The position numbers and the translations under genes were made by a program. Below the pieces are notes generated by a model. The model worked only from the letters and a program-made list of their open reading frames with translations, was not told where the DNA came from and did no database searches. This document shows positions 46,938 through 58,910 of a stretch of 64,000 nucleotides of DNA, one piece after another (positions within the stretch are counted from its first letter, which is position 1; every line of letters starts with the position of its first letter). The stretch lies in NCBI GenBank assembly GCA_963281255.1, contig OY725493.1, forward strand, positions 3,689,857 through 3,753,856, given 5' to 3'. The DNA is from Aphrocallistes beatrix. Lineage: Eukaryota; Porifera; Hexactinellida; Sceptrulophora; Aphrocallistidae.

Positions 46938-48299
46938 TAACATATTCCAATCAAATTTGGGGGAAAATATCAAAGGTACGCTGAAATTGACACATTTCGT
47001 TGAGGCCTCTTAATTCCGAATAATTTTTACATAATTGCGCAAAACAATTCAAATTTGTACTCTTAATAAGTAATTTTATCAGTTTATAGTGAATAAGGAG
47101 CTTCTAAAAAGTATATTAGGAAGTTCGAACAAGATTCTACAATTTTTACTTTTTAAGTTAGCATTTTCGAACAATACTACGTCATTACATAACTATGGAT
47201 TTAAACCTTAACATTCTATTGTATGTACAGCATTTATCATTATTGATTCATAAATATATATGCATTTGAGAGCTAAGAATTTGGGCTTATGTTTACAGAT
47301 ATATATAGATATCTCGTTTTGGGCGCTAAATGTGAGGTTGAGACGAATTTGGAAAGTTCAAGGCCAGAACTTCCAAAATAGTTATGTAAAGTGTTCAAAT
47401 TTTCCATGCACATTATTACCAACAATTGTAAAGATTGTTAAACTTAATATCATCACTTGGACACATATTTCTTGATTAGATTCGCTATTTTCTAATATAT
47501 TCAAAGCTCTCCATAGAATTTGTGTTAAAATAAATAATAGTTAATGTGATAAGTCAGGAAAAAAATTTTTTTTTTGACAAATGAATGTTGAGGAACCTAA
47601 ATATTATCACAGATATCTTAATTTAAGATTTTAACGGATAATCTACTTCACTAATTTTTTAAGGAATAATATCGGCGTATTTCGGAGCTTATAGAGTATT
47701 TTCCCAACTTTACCCATAGTCATAGTCATAACTCAAGAACTAAAGGTCGTATCAGTACACTTTTTTTTCAAATGATTAGAATATCATTTCTGATCCAATT
47801 ATCCATAGATTTCTTTCATAAAACCTGCCATTCCTAGAGTATTATTGGAAGGTATGATCTTTTAGATCTCTTTTGAAGTGTTTTTAATGGTCTTTCTCCA
47901 AAATGTTTGCAATATTTAGTCTCTTAATGGACCAAAACATTGTTTGAGGTCCATATAATTAAAAAATATCTAATATGTAAAAAACAGCACTTATTCTTGT
48001 GATAATTGCGTGAAAAACTCTCCAATTATTTTCAGCTTTTATTTGCTCTGGACCTTTAGGCAATGGTTCCCAAACTGGGGTCCATAGACCCCATAGTGGT
48101 CCACAGAAGATATCAGGGGGTCCACAGAATATAGGAAATGGGGGTCAACAGCCCAAAAAGGTTGGAAACCGCTGCTTTAGGGGATAAAATCATAAAAATC
48201 AAAATAGTTATCGTCTAATTCGTAGGATTAGTTGGTAAACTACTCACTAATACAATTAAATCAACGATAAAAAATTTGTGCGTGGGTTATTAAACTTAA
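46938..48299. repeat. Degenerate A2 element
   Basis: Words in A2 order (TTGAGGCCTCTTAATTCCG, GTATATTAGGAAGTTCG, GCATTTTCGAACAATACTACG, GGAACCTAAATATTATC) but heavily diverged. No intact ends: the left abuts C copy 3 and the right is cut by a Helitron-like insertion at 48300. An hAT MITE lies inside. Confidence 0.65.
48061..48174. mobile_element. hAT-type MITE (114 bp)
   Basis: CAATGGTTCCCAAACTGGGG at the left and GGTTGGAAACCGCTG at the right; flanking CCTTTAGG and CTTTAGGG share seven bases with a one-base offset, consistent with an 8-bp target duplication. Non-coding. Confidence 0.75.
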
Positions 48300-48797
48300 C
48301 AAGCGCGCTTCGCTTGCTTCCGCTGCGCGGCTGGCGGACACTTCGTGTCCGCCGGAGGCTCCCTTCGGTCGCCTGGGGTCACATTGGTTAATTATAAGGG
48401 AGATAACATCTCTAAATAAGTCCATCTTAATGTTAAAATCGATTCCACTCGAAAAATCACCAAATTTGTCAATTTTAAAATTTTTTTGATGCGTAATGAT
48501 GACGTCATAACAAAGTGATGAGTCATCATTTTTTGATTAAAGTCCCATCATATGTGAGGTATGTTAGTATACAGATTCTATTAAAATTTCAGCCTTCTAT
48601 ATCCTATAATGGCTGAGTTATGCCCGAATAACTGTGTTGCTTAACTTTTAAAAATGTGACAATGACGTCATAATTCCATGATGAGTCGACATTTTGCTCT
48701 GAACTCAGAACTTACTGGAGCCATAGCCAAAAGACTCCCACATGCCAAAAATTAGCTTTCTGTACCCGCCAGTTTCTTCAATCAATTCGTTACAGAG

Positions 48798-48844
<47 letters not shown>

Positions 48845-48872
48845 TACATTAATCGAGTTTTAATAGTAAGGA
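48300..48872 (-). mobile_element. Complete Helitron-like non-autonomous element
   Basis: Plus-strand CAAGCGCGCTTCGCTTGC to TTTTAATAGTAAGGA, between A (48299) and T (48873). Contains GGCGGACACTTCGTGTCCGCC, a perfect 3'-proximal hairpin, and a (TA)n tract at 48797-48836 near the 5' end. Closely similar to 30096-30647 and 54127-54658. Non-coding. Confidence 0.8.
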
Positions 48873-49151
48873 TAAATTATTTTTCATTCTGATTACCCTT
48901 TGTTGAAGTAATTTAAGCTCTATAACAGATTTACCCCTATCTCCAGTAAAGTATTCCCCTCAAAAGTAGATAATATATTCATAAAATTAAAATGATAAAA
49001 AGGGAGTAGAACAAACTCTGCATCGATCTACATGTCGTCAGTATTCACGGTCATAATTAGTAAGAGAACAAAGTGGCTAGATGGACACTGATAGGTTTAG
49101 TCTAGGACTCTTTTGTAGTAGTTTGTAGGTTAGATTTATATTTAAATAGTA

Positions 49152-49305
49152 CAGTGGAATTCGCTTATTAGCAACTCGAGTTTTGCTCATAAAATGGTTT
49201 CTAATACGCGAAGTTGCTAATAAAGGAACAGAATTAACACAAAATCTTCACCTGGGACCTGAAAATTGTAAATAGAGCAATATTGCTAATAAGGGAATTC
49301 CACTG
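49152..49305. mobile_element. Pogo/Tigger-type MITE (154 bp)
   Basis: Inverted ends CAGTGGAATTCGCTTATTAG and complement, flanked by TA at 49150-49151 and 49306-49307. CAGTGGAA plus TA duplication is typical of pogo-group MITEs. Non-coding. Confidence 0.82.
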
Positions 49306-49618
49306 TAATTCCATAAAGAAAATTCATCAAAACTCAAGGCAGGTGCTTCGCAGTAAGCTAGTTGAAGGGGAATGATTTAAGAGTCAGCAAACTTTGATTA
49401 AAATCCACTCAAACTACTTGAACAAAGGACTAATCAAGTAAAACTCTAGAAATTAATTATATTGCACAAACTATTCGGGTATCTAAAGCAGGTTTTTTTT
49501 AAGGGCGATCGTGGTGTAAAAATTACACCACGAATTTTGGGCGTTACACCACGATTTGGGTCGGCGGCTGCAGCGTGGGCAATATTTGGTTAATATTTTT
49601 TCGGTGGTTACACCGTGA

Positions 49619-51557
49619 TTAAGGATACCGCCCTCGAAAAATCTTGCCTGGCGTAAAAAAAACTGCAAAATGTTTTATTGCTAATTTCATTGTATTGCTG
49701 ATCGGTCTACCATCTGATAGCACTATTTGGACGGCATTTTTTAGTATTTTTTGCGAAATAACCCCCTAAAGTTTAGCGTTAATAAAAATTGAAAAATTAT
49801 TAGAGGATTTTAACTCATTTAGCAATTAGTTTTTAACTTATTTGATATTTTTTTAATGATATTAACCTTAACATTGTATTAGCACCTTTGGAAATTATAA
49901 AACACAAAGATTTAAAAGAATGGGCAAATAAAATCCAAACAAAATAGCTCTATAAGGGAGTTCATTTATATAATGCTCAGGAAATCGCAAGTTTGATCTC
50001 AGATATTTAGCGATCACTGGTCAGAAATAAAATTCTGATCGTTTCAAAAAAAAAATTTTCGGATCCGACCATTTGTTCTTGAGATATCGCATATTATAGG
50101 TAAAGTTCGGCCATAATATCCCTCTAAGGTCCCGAAAGAGGCTGATGTCATATCTTAAAAACTATTGTTGATATATAATATATTATATCCTTAAATAAAA
50201 GGATATATGCGAAAATATATAGGTTCCTCGAACATTCCTTTGTCAAAAAATAAATAATTCTCGACTTATCATTGATTTAATTGTAATACAAATTCTATGG
50301 AGAACTTTGAATCTATTAGAAAATGGCGAATCTAATCATTCAATATGTGTCCAAATTTAGCTATTATGCTAAATAGTGAATACAATTGCCGTTAATAATA
50401 TGTACAGAAAAATTGGAGAACTTTTGGTAATTATTTTGAAAGTTCTGGCCTTGGACCTCGCAGATTCGGTCAAATACCCCCATTTAGGGTCCAAAAAGAG
50501 ATATCTCTCTATCTTTGTAAATACAAGTCCAAATTCTTAGTTCTCACTTCCTAATATACTTTTTACGAGTGTACATATATGATTCTTTGATAATAATTGC
50601 ACTACACCCTATGGAATGTTAAGTTTTAGATTTTTGTCATATGATGACGTAGCATTTTTCGAAAATCTTAACTTCGAAACTAAAAGTCGTAGACTTTCGC
50701 TCGAACTTCCTAATATACTTTTTGGAAGCTTTTTATTCATTCTAAACTGATAGATTATACTTCGCAGTGCCAGGAATATGAAATATTATCTACAATTATC
50801 TCAAAAGAGTTAGGGGCCTCAAGGAAATTTGTGGATTTTCAGGGTACTTTTGCTAATTTTGGTAAATATTTGGCTTTAATATACCTAAATCAGCAGTATA
50901 GATGCGATTAAATGTATGTGGATGCTTATGTGCATTATTAATAACTCATTTTACATTCTTCTTAACACATAAACTTAAAATCTCTATATCTCGGGACTTT
51001 AAAATTTCAAAATTGACCGTCTTTACAGAATTATTTCTCAAATTTGGTTTGAGATAGAAGTTTGAAAATTTCAAGAGTTGTTTCATATCATTAGGCGATG
51101 AACGTAGGACCACCATTTTTTGGATATATTCTAACTCGGTGATTTTTTTCATTTTTTCCGCAAAAAAACAGACATTTTTCGCCGTTTTTTGGCCCTTTTT
51201 TTTCGGACACCGATAAAATTTACAATAATTGTCATTTTAACTTTCTTCTGGTCCTATGAAGTTGCAAATATGGTAGACTATCTATGATTCGATTTTGGAA
51301 GCGTTTGATTCCTTGGTATGTCCTAAACAATTCATTGAGTGCCTAAATTTCTACCATTAAGATGTGCTAGCGGAAAATTTTAAAAACAGACTTTGAGACA
51401 CTGTATCTCAAAATCTAGAAATGAGAATCAAAAACGGTTTGGAATGTGCCAGTATTTCTTGATAGAAATACCTCTCCACGCTTAACATCTCTTATAGCTC
51501 TACTTTCATCGTATGCTGTAATGCAAATCATATGTTTTTTCGAGGACTTATCCTTAA
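49619..51557. mobile_element. TTAA-flanked element, family A2 (complete copy)
   Basis: TTAAGGATACCGCCCTCG at the left, CGAGGACTTATCCTTAA at the right, 1.94 kb, no insertion. This is the best reference copy. Open frames are short and not shared with the inner copy at 40402, so it appears non-autonomous. Flanks TTACACCGTGAT and GCAGTTACACCAAGG repeat the word TTACACC, suggesting it landed in a small TTACACCACGA-rich repeat (49500-49618). Confidence 0.88.
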
Positions 51558-51807
51558 GCAGTTACACCAAGGATTAAACCTTAAAAAAAATCCTGATCTA
51601 AAGGGTCAAAAATATTAAATACAATTTGCAGGAAGATATATCTTGCTAAAACAAAAAAAAATGTAATAACAGGTAGATAATTTTGACAAATACCATGGAA
51701 TAGTTTAAACCAAAACATGGCGTCATACCAGGCCAAATAGTAGTTTGGGGATTTTGGACGAGGGATGCAGTAGATGGTTGAAATAATAGATGAACTGCAA
51801 AAGATCA

Positions 51808-53009
51808 TTAAGGCTGGTGTTTCCCATGCGAAACTTGTTTTTTATTATAAATGTGCCCAAATTGCTTTTTAATCATTTTTAGATCCTTATAGGGGTTCTA
51901 AACAATAATCCCGATTTTTATAACTCCAGCCCCAATATTTCGCCACTTTGAGCCACTTGTATCACCTGGTGTCGCTCTAAAAACGACACATTTTAAATGC
52001 GAAATGTCCCACAGCTCTAACTTCTTTAAACAGTGCCAGATCATCTTTTTAATGCTGAATTCATGCTTAGCACTGGATTTCCAGCAATTTGATATATATA
52101 TTGACCATATTTGGAAACATTTTTGTTTGACCGTGCCTAGCAACGGCCAGGAATTTTTTAACATTCCTGACCGTTGCTAGGAAAAGGTAACCAAAAATAT
52201 TTCCAAAAATGGTCAATATATATATCAAATTGCTGGAAATTTAGTGCTGAGTACGAACTCAGTATTAAAATAACGACCTGGCATAGTCAAATAAAGTTAT
52301 AGGTATGGGAATTCGGCGGAAACTATCGGACATGGTCATTTTTGGGCCCCCAGTGATAACTGTCAACTTTTTCACACTTTTGAAGGTGTCATGATGTGAA
52401 AATATTTGATATGCCATATTTTGAAGTTAAGTACTACTATAAGTTGTTGATTGAGGATGTTTTGATGTTATATATTATCAGAATTCCGCAAAAACAAATG
52501 GAAATCAAGCCTTTCCGAAGAAAATTGCTTTGTAGCATGTTTTTAGCACTCAAAAAAATCAATTTTACAACGGAGGAATCTCTAGTTACAAAAGTCATAG
52601 AGTAAAAAACTCGATTGTTTTGGAAAGATCTCGTCACGTAGAACAAAATGATAGAGACAGATTTTCGATATTCTACTTTAGAAAAAAGTTAAAATATTTT
52701 TCCTTTCGAAAATCTGCCTTTAAAAAAAAATTATTTAGGTTAAAGTTGAAAATTCTATTCCTATTATTTTCTTTATTCAACCATTTTGTGTAAGAATAAT
52801 TGAGTAAAAGAGGCATAAGGCATTGAAGTTTCCTTGAATGTTCTCTATAAATTAGGTCATTTGGGAAAAAAAAATTTTTCTATTACTCCTTGGGCTCCCG
52901 AAAAGTGTATTTTTGCAGATAACTCATCGAGAATAGTTTCCACAAAAAATTTCAGAAGAAAATAATGAAAACTTTAAAAGTTAGTTCTGGAAGGAAACAC
53001 CAACCTTAA
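51808..53009. mobile_element. TTAA-flanked element, family A1 (complete copy)
   Basis: TTAAGGCTGGTGTTTCCC to GGAAACACCAACCTTAA, 1202 bp including both TTAA. Central hairpin around GCAACGGCCAGGAATT at ~52140. Its right-hand TTAA is shared with the A2 fragment that follows. Non-coding. Confidence 0.88.
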
Positions 53010-53344
53010 GGATACTACCCTCGAAAAACAACCTTAAGTGAAAAAAAAATCCGCCAAAAACCCAAAACATTTTTCAATGTTGATTTCGTAATAAACTGAG
53101 TGGTCTACCAGCTAATCCTACTACTAGTAATTATATGGTAGCTATTTTGATTTTTATGATTTTACTCCCTAAAGTTTAGAGCAACGAAAAGCTGAAAATA
53201 ATTGAAGGATTTTTGATCCATTTATTAGTTGCTTTTTACTTATTTTGATATTTCAAGGCTGGATTCGGTTAAATACTTTAAAAAATAATGGCTCACGAAG
53301 ATTCAACAAGTGTGAGTTGTCAATTTTTGAATTAGAAAATGGTG
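53006..53344. mobile_element. A2 left-end fragment
   Basis: TTAAGGATACTACCCTCG then A2 sequence in the order of copy 1 (TGAGTGGTCTACCAGC, CTCCCTAAAGTTTAGAGC, TTTTTACTTATTTTGATATT). Ends where the next A2 copy starts at TTAA 53345. Confidence 0.75.
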
Positions 53345-55117
53345 TTAAGGATACCGCCCTCGAAAAAACATATGATTTGGCTTACAGCATACGGTGAAAG
53401 TAGAGCTATAAGAGACGTTAAGCGTGGGCAGTATCTCCGTCAAGAAATACTTGCACATTCCAAACCGTTTTTGATTCTCATTTCTAGTTTTTGAGATACA
53501 GTGTCTCAAATTCTGTTTTTTTCGTTTTCCGCTAGCACATCTTAATGGTAGAAATCCGCCACTACAGTAATTGTTTAGGACATACCAAGGAATCAAATGA
53601 CAAAGGACCAGAAGAAAGTTAAAATGACAAAAATTGTAAATTTTGCCGAAGTCCGAAAAAAAAGGGCCAAAAAACGGCGAAAAATGTGTTTTTTTGTGAA
53701 ATCAGGAATTAAATCAACAAGTTAGAAGATATAGAAAAAATGGTCCTACGTTCATCGCCAAATAATATGGAACAACTCTTGAAATTTTCAAACCTCTATC
53801 TCAAACCAATTTTGAGTTAAAATTCTGTAAAGATGGTCAATTTTGAAATTTTAAAGTCCCGAGATATAGAGATTTTAAGTTTAGATGCTAAGAAGAATGT
53901 AAAATGAGTAATTAATAATGAACAAAAGCATTAACATACATTTATTCACATTTATACTTCTGATTTAGGTATTTTCGAACCAAATATTTACAAAAAATAG
54001 CAAGAGTACCCTGAAAATCCACAAATTTCCTTGAGGCCCCTAACTCCGAATATTTTGAGATAATTGTAGTAAATAATAATTCATACTATTGGCACTACGA
54101 AGTATAATCTATCAGTTTCGAATGAACAAGCGCGCTTCGTTTGCTTGCGATGCGCGGCTGGCGGACATCTTGTGTCCGCCGGAGGCGCCTTTTGAGCGCC
54201 TGCGGTCACCATTATTTAGTTATATCGGAGATAACATCTCTAAATACGTCTGTCTTAATGTTATAATAGATATCGCACAAAAAGTCACCAAATTTGTCAA
54301 TTTTTAAAATTTTGATGCGTAATTATGACGTCATAACAGAGTGATGAGTTATCATATTTGGATGAGAGTTGTATCATATGTGAGGTATGTTAGTATAAAG
54401 ATTCTCTCAGAATTTCAGCCTTCTATCTCCTATAATGGCTGAGTCATGCTCGAATAACTGTATTGCTTAACTTTTAAAAATGTGACAATGACGTCATAAT
54501 TCCATGATTAGTGGACATTTTCGTCTGAGCTCAGAACTTACTGGAGCCATAGCCAAAAGACCACCACATGCCAAAAATCAGCTTTTTGCGCCTTGCAGTT
54601 TCTTCAATCAAATCGTAACATATATATACAAACATTAATCGAGTTTTAATAGTAAAGATAAAGAGCTTCCAAAAGTATATTAGGAAGTTAGAGCGAAAGT
54701 CTACGACTTTTAGTCTCCAAGTTAGGATTTTCCAAAAATGCTACGTCATCATATGACAAAAATCTAAAACTTACATTCCATAGGATGTAGTGCAATTATT
54801 ATCAATGAATCATATATACTATATCCTCATAAAAAGTATATTAGGAAGTGAGAACTAAGAATTTGGGCTTATATTTACAGAGATAGAGATATATTTATTT
54901 TTGGACCTTAAATGAGGGTTTTTGTCCGAATCTACACACATTATTAACGACAATTGTATTCATTATTTAGCATTATAGCCATATTTGGGTACATATTTAA
55001 TGATTAGATTCGCCATTTTCTAATATATTCAAAGTTCTCCATATAATTTGTATTACAATTAAATCAATGAAAAGTCGAGAAATATTTATTTTTTGACAAA
55101 GGAATGTTTGAGGAACA
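53345..55117. mobile_element. A2 element with Helitron-like insertion, right end lost
   Basis: Starts TTAAGGATACCGCCCTCG, same orientation as the inner copy at 40402, and proceeds through GCGTGGGCAGTATCTCCG and CCCGAGATATAGAGATTT. A Helitron-like element interrupts it at 54127-54658. It breaks off at GAGGAAC where the F repeat begins. Confidence 0.85.
54127..54658 (-). mobile_element. Helitron-like element with a verified empty site
   Basis: Inserted into A2: the filled site GAATGAA|CAAGCGCG .. AGTAAAGA|TAAAGAGCTT corresponds to GAATGAATAAAGAGCT in other A2 copies (41224, and inverted at 50735). Insertion lies exactly between A and T and adds no duplication, the Helitron pattern. 532 bp, non-coding, GGCGGACATCTTGTGTCCGCC hairpin near one end. 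Confidence 0.85.
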
Positions 55118-55590
55118 GGGGCGGCGCCAGTTGTTTTCATCAGGGGTCGCATAGGGGTGGCAGATCATCTGGCAGGGGTCGCAGAATAAATGAAGGGAAC
55201 TCAAAAATGTCTCATTTTTTAGATTGTATCCATAACCAACATTGTATGTTTGGAATCTAAAACCGACTTTAATGTTGAAAATATGTTTTTCTTCTGATTA
55301 ATATTATTCAGTGCGTTTTTGTTAGTACCTTTAGTATCCAAATAAGTGACATTCCTCCTGCAGCTACTAAACGTCATAGAACTGAAGCTCCTGGCCCAGA
55401 TGATCTGTCTTTAGTTTAACTGTTTATTTTAGTAAATGTGACTTTAGTATTATATTGTTTCTGATTATCTCACAAAATTTCACTTAATCTCATATAACAT
55501 AGAACTAAAATCACAAATTTCGTAAATATGAACCTATAAATCCTGCGCCCCCTTTAGGGAGAGCAGGACTTTAATCAGGGGGCGCATAAG
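55118..55590 (+). mobile_element. hAT-like repeat, family F (copy 2)
   Basis: AGGGGCGGCGCCAGTTGTTT onward matches the complement of 19711-20176 almost base for base through CCAGATGATCTGTC and ATCCTGCGCCCCCT. The right end differs, so it is rearranged there and runs into B sequence at ~55588 (TAAGTTGTCGAATATCG). Confidence 0.7.
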
Positions 55591-55629
55591 TTGTCGAATA
55601 TCGATATTTGCATGTTATTTAATATTATA

Positions 55630-56967
55630 CTTAGGTCATTTCAAAAGTACTGATCACCCCCCACCAATTTGATATTAAGCAACGACTGATGTGTTATTTA
55701 ATTACATATTCTCGGAATAGTCTCCCTTGACGAGAATACACTCCTTTAGACGGTCTACCCAGCAGCGAAATGTATTTTTATACTCCGTCTGTGGGATCGA
55801 TTTCAGGTACTTATGAACGGCGATTTCGATCTCCATTTGGCTAGTGAACTCCTTATTAGAGAGATGACATTTCAGCTTTAAAACAACCAGAAGTCACAAG
55901 GACTTAGGTCAGGGGAATAGGGAGGGTGATTCAGTGTTTTCATCCCTATATCCTTGATGTATGCGGTGACTTGTTTAGTTTTATGGCTACTGGCATTATC
56001 ATGCAGAAGTTTTATTCCACGAGGACCAGTTCTCGGCCGACGCTCTGTGTAGTGTTTACTGACTTCTGCGAGCACATGAGTGCAATAAAAGTCTCCAGTA
56101 ACATTCTGGCCCTTCGGAACGCAAACCTGAGCAACTGAACCGTAGGCGTCAAACGCAATTGCGTATATTACCTTCTTGGCACGGAAATCTGGACGCGGTC
56201 TTTTAGGTCGGGGTTCGCCGGGATGCAGCCAACACTTAGATTTTTCCTTGGATTTAGGTTGTGATTAGTAAATCCAAGTTTAATCTATGGTTACTATCTC
56301 ATAGAGTCGCCTTGCATCAAATTTTTCGTAATGTAGAAGATTTTCACAACATTCTACCCTCTGTTTCATCCAGGCCTCTGACAGCAAATACGGCACCCAC
56401 CGAGCGCAAACCTTCCTTACTCAGAGATCTTCATTCAGAATGTGATAAATATTTCCCGTTAAGATATCCGTATACTTAGAAAGCTCTTCAATAGAGCAGC
56501 AAGGGTCATTTCGAAGAAATTCACCAACCAACTCAATTGAGGGTTCACCGGTTGCAGATTTAGGCCTACCAGTCCGAGGCTCATCTTCAATGCTGCCTCT
56601 TCACTCTCTAAATAGTCGAGCCCATCTTCTAACCGTGGAATAATCTAGTGTTTGATCTCCACAAACTTCCACGAGATCATTGTGGGTATACCTGTTCGAA
56701 TCTTTTAGCAGTGATCGAAACTTGATATATGCCCTTTGCTCTTGCTCAATAATAGACGATTTTGAAGCCATAAATTTATAAGTAGCCAAAACTGACGAGA
56801 TTGAAATGATGATTACTAGTATAAGAAAAATACTTATGCTATCTTAAAAATTTTTTTAGATATTAGGAGAGAATGGGTAATGCTATCTGGATTATATTAA
56901 TTGGTACATTCGATAACCACTAGCTGTCAAAAATCAATAGTGATCAGTACTTTTGAAATGACCTAAG
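55630..56967 (-). mobile_element. Mariner-family transposon (DD34D), degraded
   Basis: Inverted ends CTTAGGTCATTTCAAAAGTA and complement enclose a decayed transposase gene on the minus strand; total ~1.34 kb, normal for mariner. Inserted in family B. TA duplication is not clean (TA at the left, CA at the right). Confidence 0.88.
55660..56771 (-). pseudogene. Mariner transposase pseudogene
   Basis: From the N-terminus: MASKSSIIEQEQRAYIKFRS and HNDLVEVCGDQTLDYSTVRR, a helix-turn-helix with the WARLF ending (56601-56771). Next comes VIYAIAFDAYGSVAQVCVP, GQNVTGDFYC around the catalytic core. Then LLHDNASSHKTKQVTAYI (second Asp) and HPPYSPDLSPCDFWLF (third Asp), 34 residues apart, hence DD34D mariner (55878-56075). 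Open pieces lie in different frames with stops between them, so at least three disruptions separate start from end. It would have been ~345 aa. Confidence 0.85.
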
Positions 56968-57619
56968 CAAAGCAGTTTAAACCAATGGAAAGAGTTTAAT
57001 TTAAATCCTACATTTGAGGTTTTCTTAGCACTAATAAATGTGACAACCTTTTGCAAATTTAACATAGAAGCGAAAACTCAACTTTTGATTGATCTCGAAG
57101 AGTAAAAAAATAATGTCTTAATTACTAAAAAACAAGTTCCTTTGGTGTTTTAGTATGAATTTTTCACAATTTGCACAATTTCAAAAAACTCATTTTATAG
57201 ATCATGCATTTATGAAAGAATTTAAAAAGTTTCTAAAGGATTGCAAGCTTATTGTGTCTGATTTCTCCTTGTAAAATGACCAATTCTTTTTTTTAAAAAT
57301 TTATCTGTTGAATTATTCCAATTATTAATGCAGTTTTGCAGATAACTCTGCGATTCAAATCTGCACTGAAAAAAATAAATGAATAATTTGAATTATTATA
57401 GAAAGGCCAACCTTAAAAGATCAGGATTCGAATTGCATATTAGGTGTTTAAGACAATTATCGTAATTTCTACATTGGATGTATGTACATCGGTTTGAGTT
57501 ACTGTCGAAAAATTAGAATCTCTTCTAATTAAAAATGGCACATTATATGGTAAAACATAACATTCTAAACACTAAGGCAATGGTACTCCTCAAATTTTTG
57601 GACCAGGGATTGGTTAGTA

Positions 57620-57843
57620 CAGTGGTTTCCAACCAGGTTATTATACAGCCCTCCTGAAAATTTAGTGAATTTAGATTAGGAGCAACTATCTCCTAATCTA
57701 AATTCCCTAAATTTTCATATGCCTAAATCTCTCCCCTTAGTGGTACACAAAATTCGCAATTTGTGTTACGGTTAATAGGAGGGGTCCACAGAAAATAGTT
57801 TTTTAATAGGGGATCCACAGCCCAGAAAGGTTGAAAACTGCTG
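57620..57843. mobile_element. hAT-type MITE in the left arm of the 5.4-kb element
   Basis: CAGTGGTTTCCAACCAGG and GGTTGAAAACTGCTG, flanked by GGTTAGTA (57612-57619) and AGTTAGTA (57844-57851). The right arm shows the unoccupied site, a single TACTAACC between CAGA-side and CAATCCC-side sequence at ~62937-62946. Non-coding, 224 bp. Confidence 0.88.
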
Positions 57844-58910
57844 AGTTAGTATCTTCAGACTTATTCACATCACTCACAAAATTTCTTCTCTTGTGCAAGA
57901 TAATTGAAATTTATTACCGACATATATAAACAATACTATATGCAACTGCTTAAATGACTAATTAAAATGTGTATAATCATCATTATAATGCGCAATAACC
58001 TGTAATTACAACTAATTCAACCAATTTTCTTGCATGCTTTGCGCAGTCATAATAACTGTATTGATGTTTATTTAGCGTAGGAATTACTTTAGACCAGTTA
58101 TTGAAAAATGTGTGGAAATTTTCATTGGAATATACACACATTCCTGCGTTGCTAAGGATACTTAATCGGACTAACTTGGGCTAAATCTCAATAACTGTAT
58201 GTACTAAACACTAATATATTGTTTTATGATTGGTAATAGGCCAAAGGTGTACTATTTGGAAGATAAAATGGGAAAAATTCCCAACGTAGATGGGCATCTA
58301 TGCTCGCTATTTTGGACAATATGGAATAGGAATCTGCAGTTCTTTAACCTTTGTGACGTCAAAAAACGCCGTCCGAAAAAAATATTTTCATAAAAAATAT
58401 TTTCGTTGTACCTGTCAAATATTACCATTCACAGATTTAAAATACACTATTTTTGGAGAAAATATCCTCTTTGTTTGATTATATTTTGCATTAATTTAAA
58501 CTAAAAGTAGACATTTATTGGATAATGGCAAATTTATTCTCTGTCAGTCAGAGTATAATTTCCTCATGTCATTGCGATTGTATTCACTTTGACAATTCTC
58601 TATACCTATGTTCTAAAACTGATTTTATTGAAATAATGTGAGTTTAAGTAATTAACCGTTGGGTAACGCTATGTTATAGTATACTCGTGCTTAGACAACG
58701 GTTGGCTGATGCTACATCTGTATTCTAATACTAACCATAAAATTATATTCTGATAACATAAAAATACAAATATGAGTATGATTTTAAGACGTCTTCATTG
58801 CATGCTATTTGACTGTCTTTCTAATATATTGTTATTATGTAGGAACCATATCCATACCATTTCTATATAAGTGTCACAAAAATTTTATTCTTTATTCATT
58901 TTTCAGTAAC

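Larger units (their letters stand above)
55588..57416. mobile_element. Family B element, 3' half, split by a mariner copy
   Basis: B sequence at 55588-55629 (GATATTTGCATGTTATTTAA) resumes at 56968 (CAAAGCAGTTTAAACC) and ends GAAAGGCCAACCTTAA at 57416. The left half is missing, replaced by repeat F. Confidence 0.75.
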
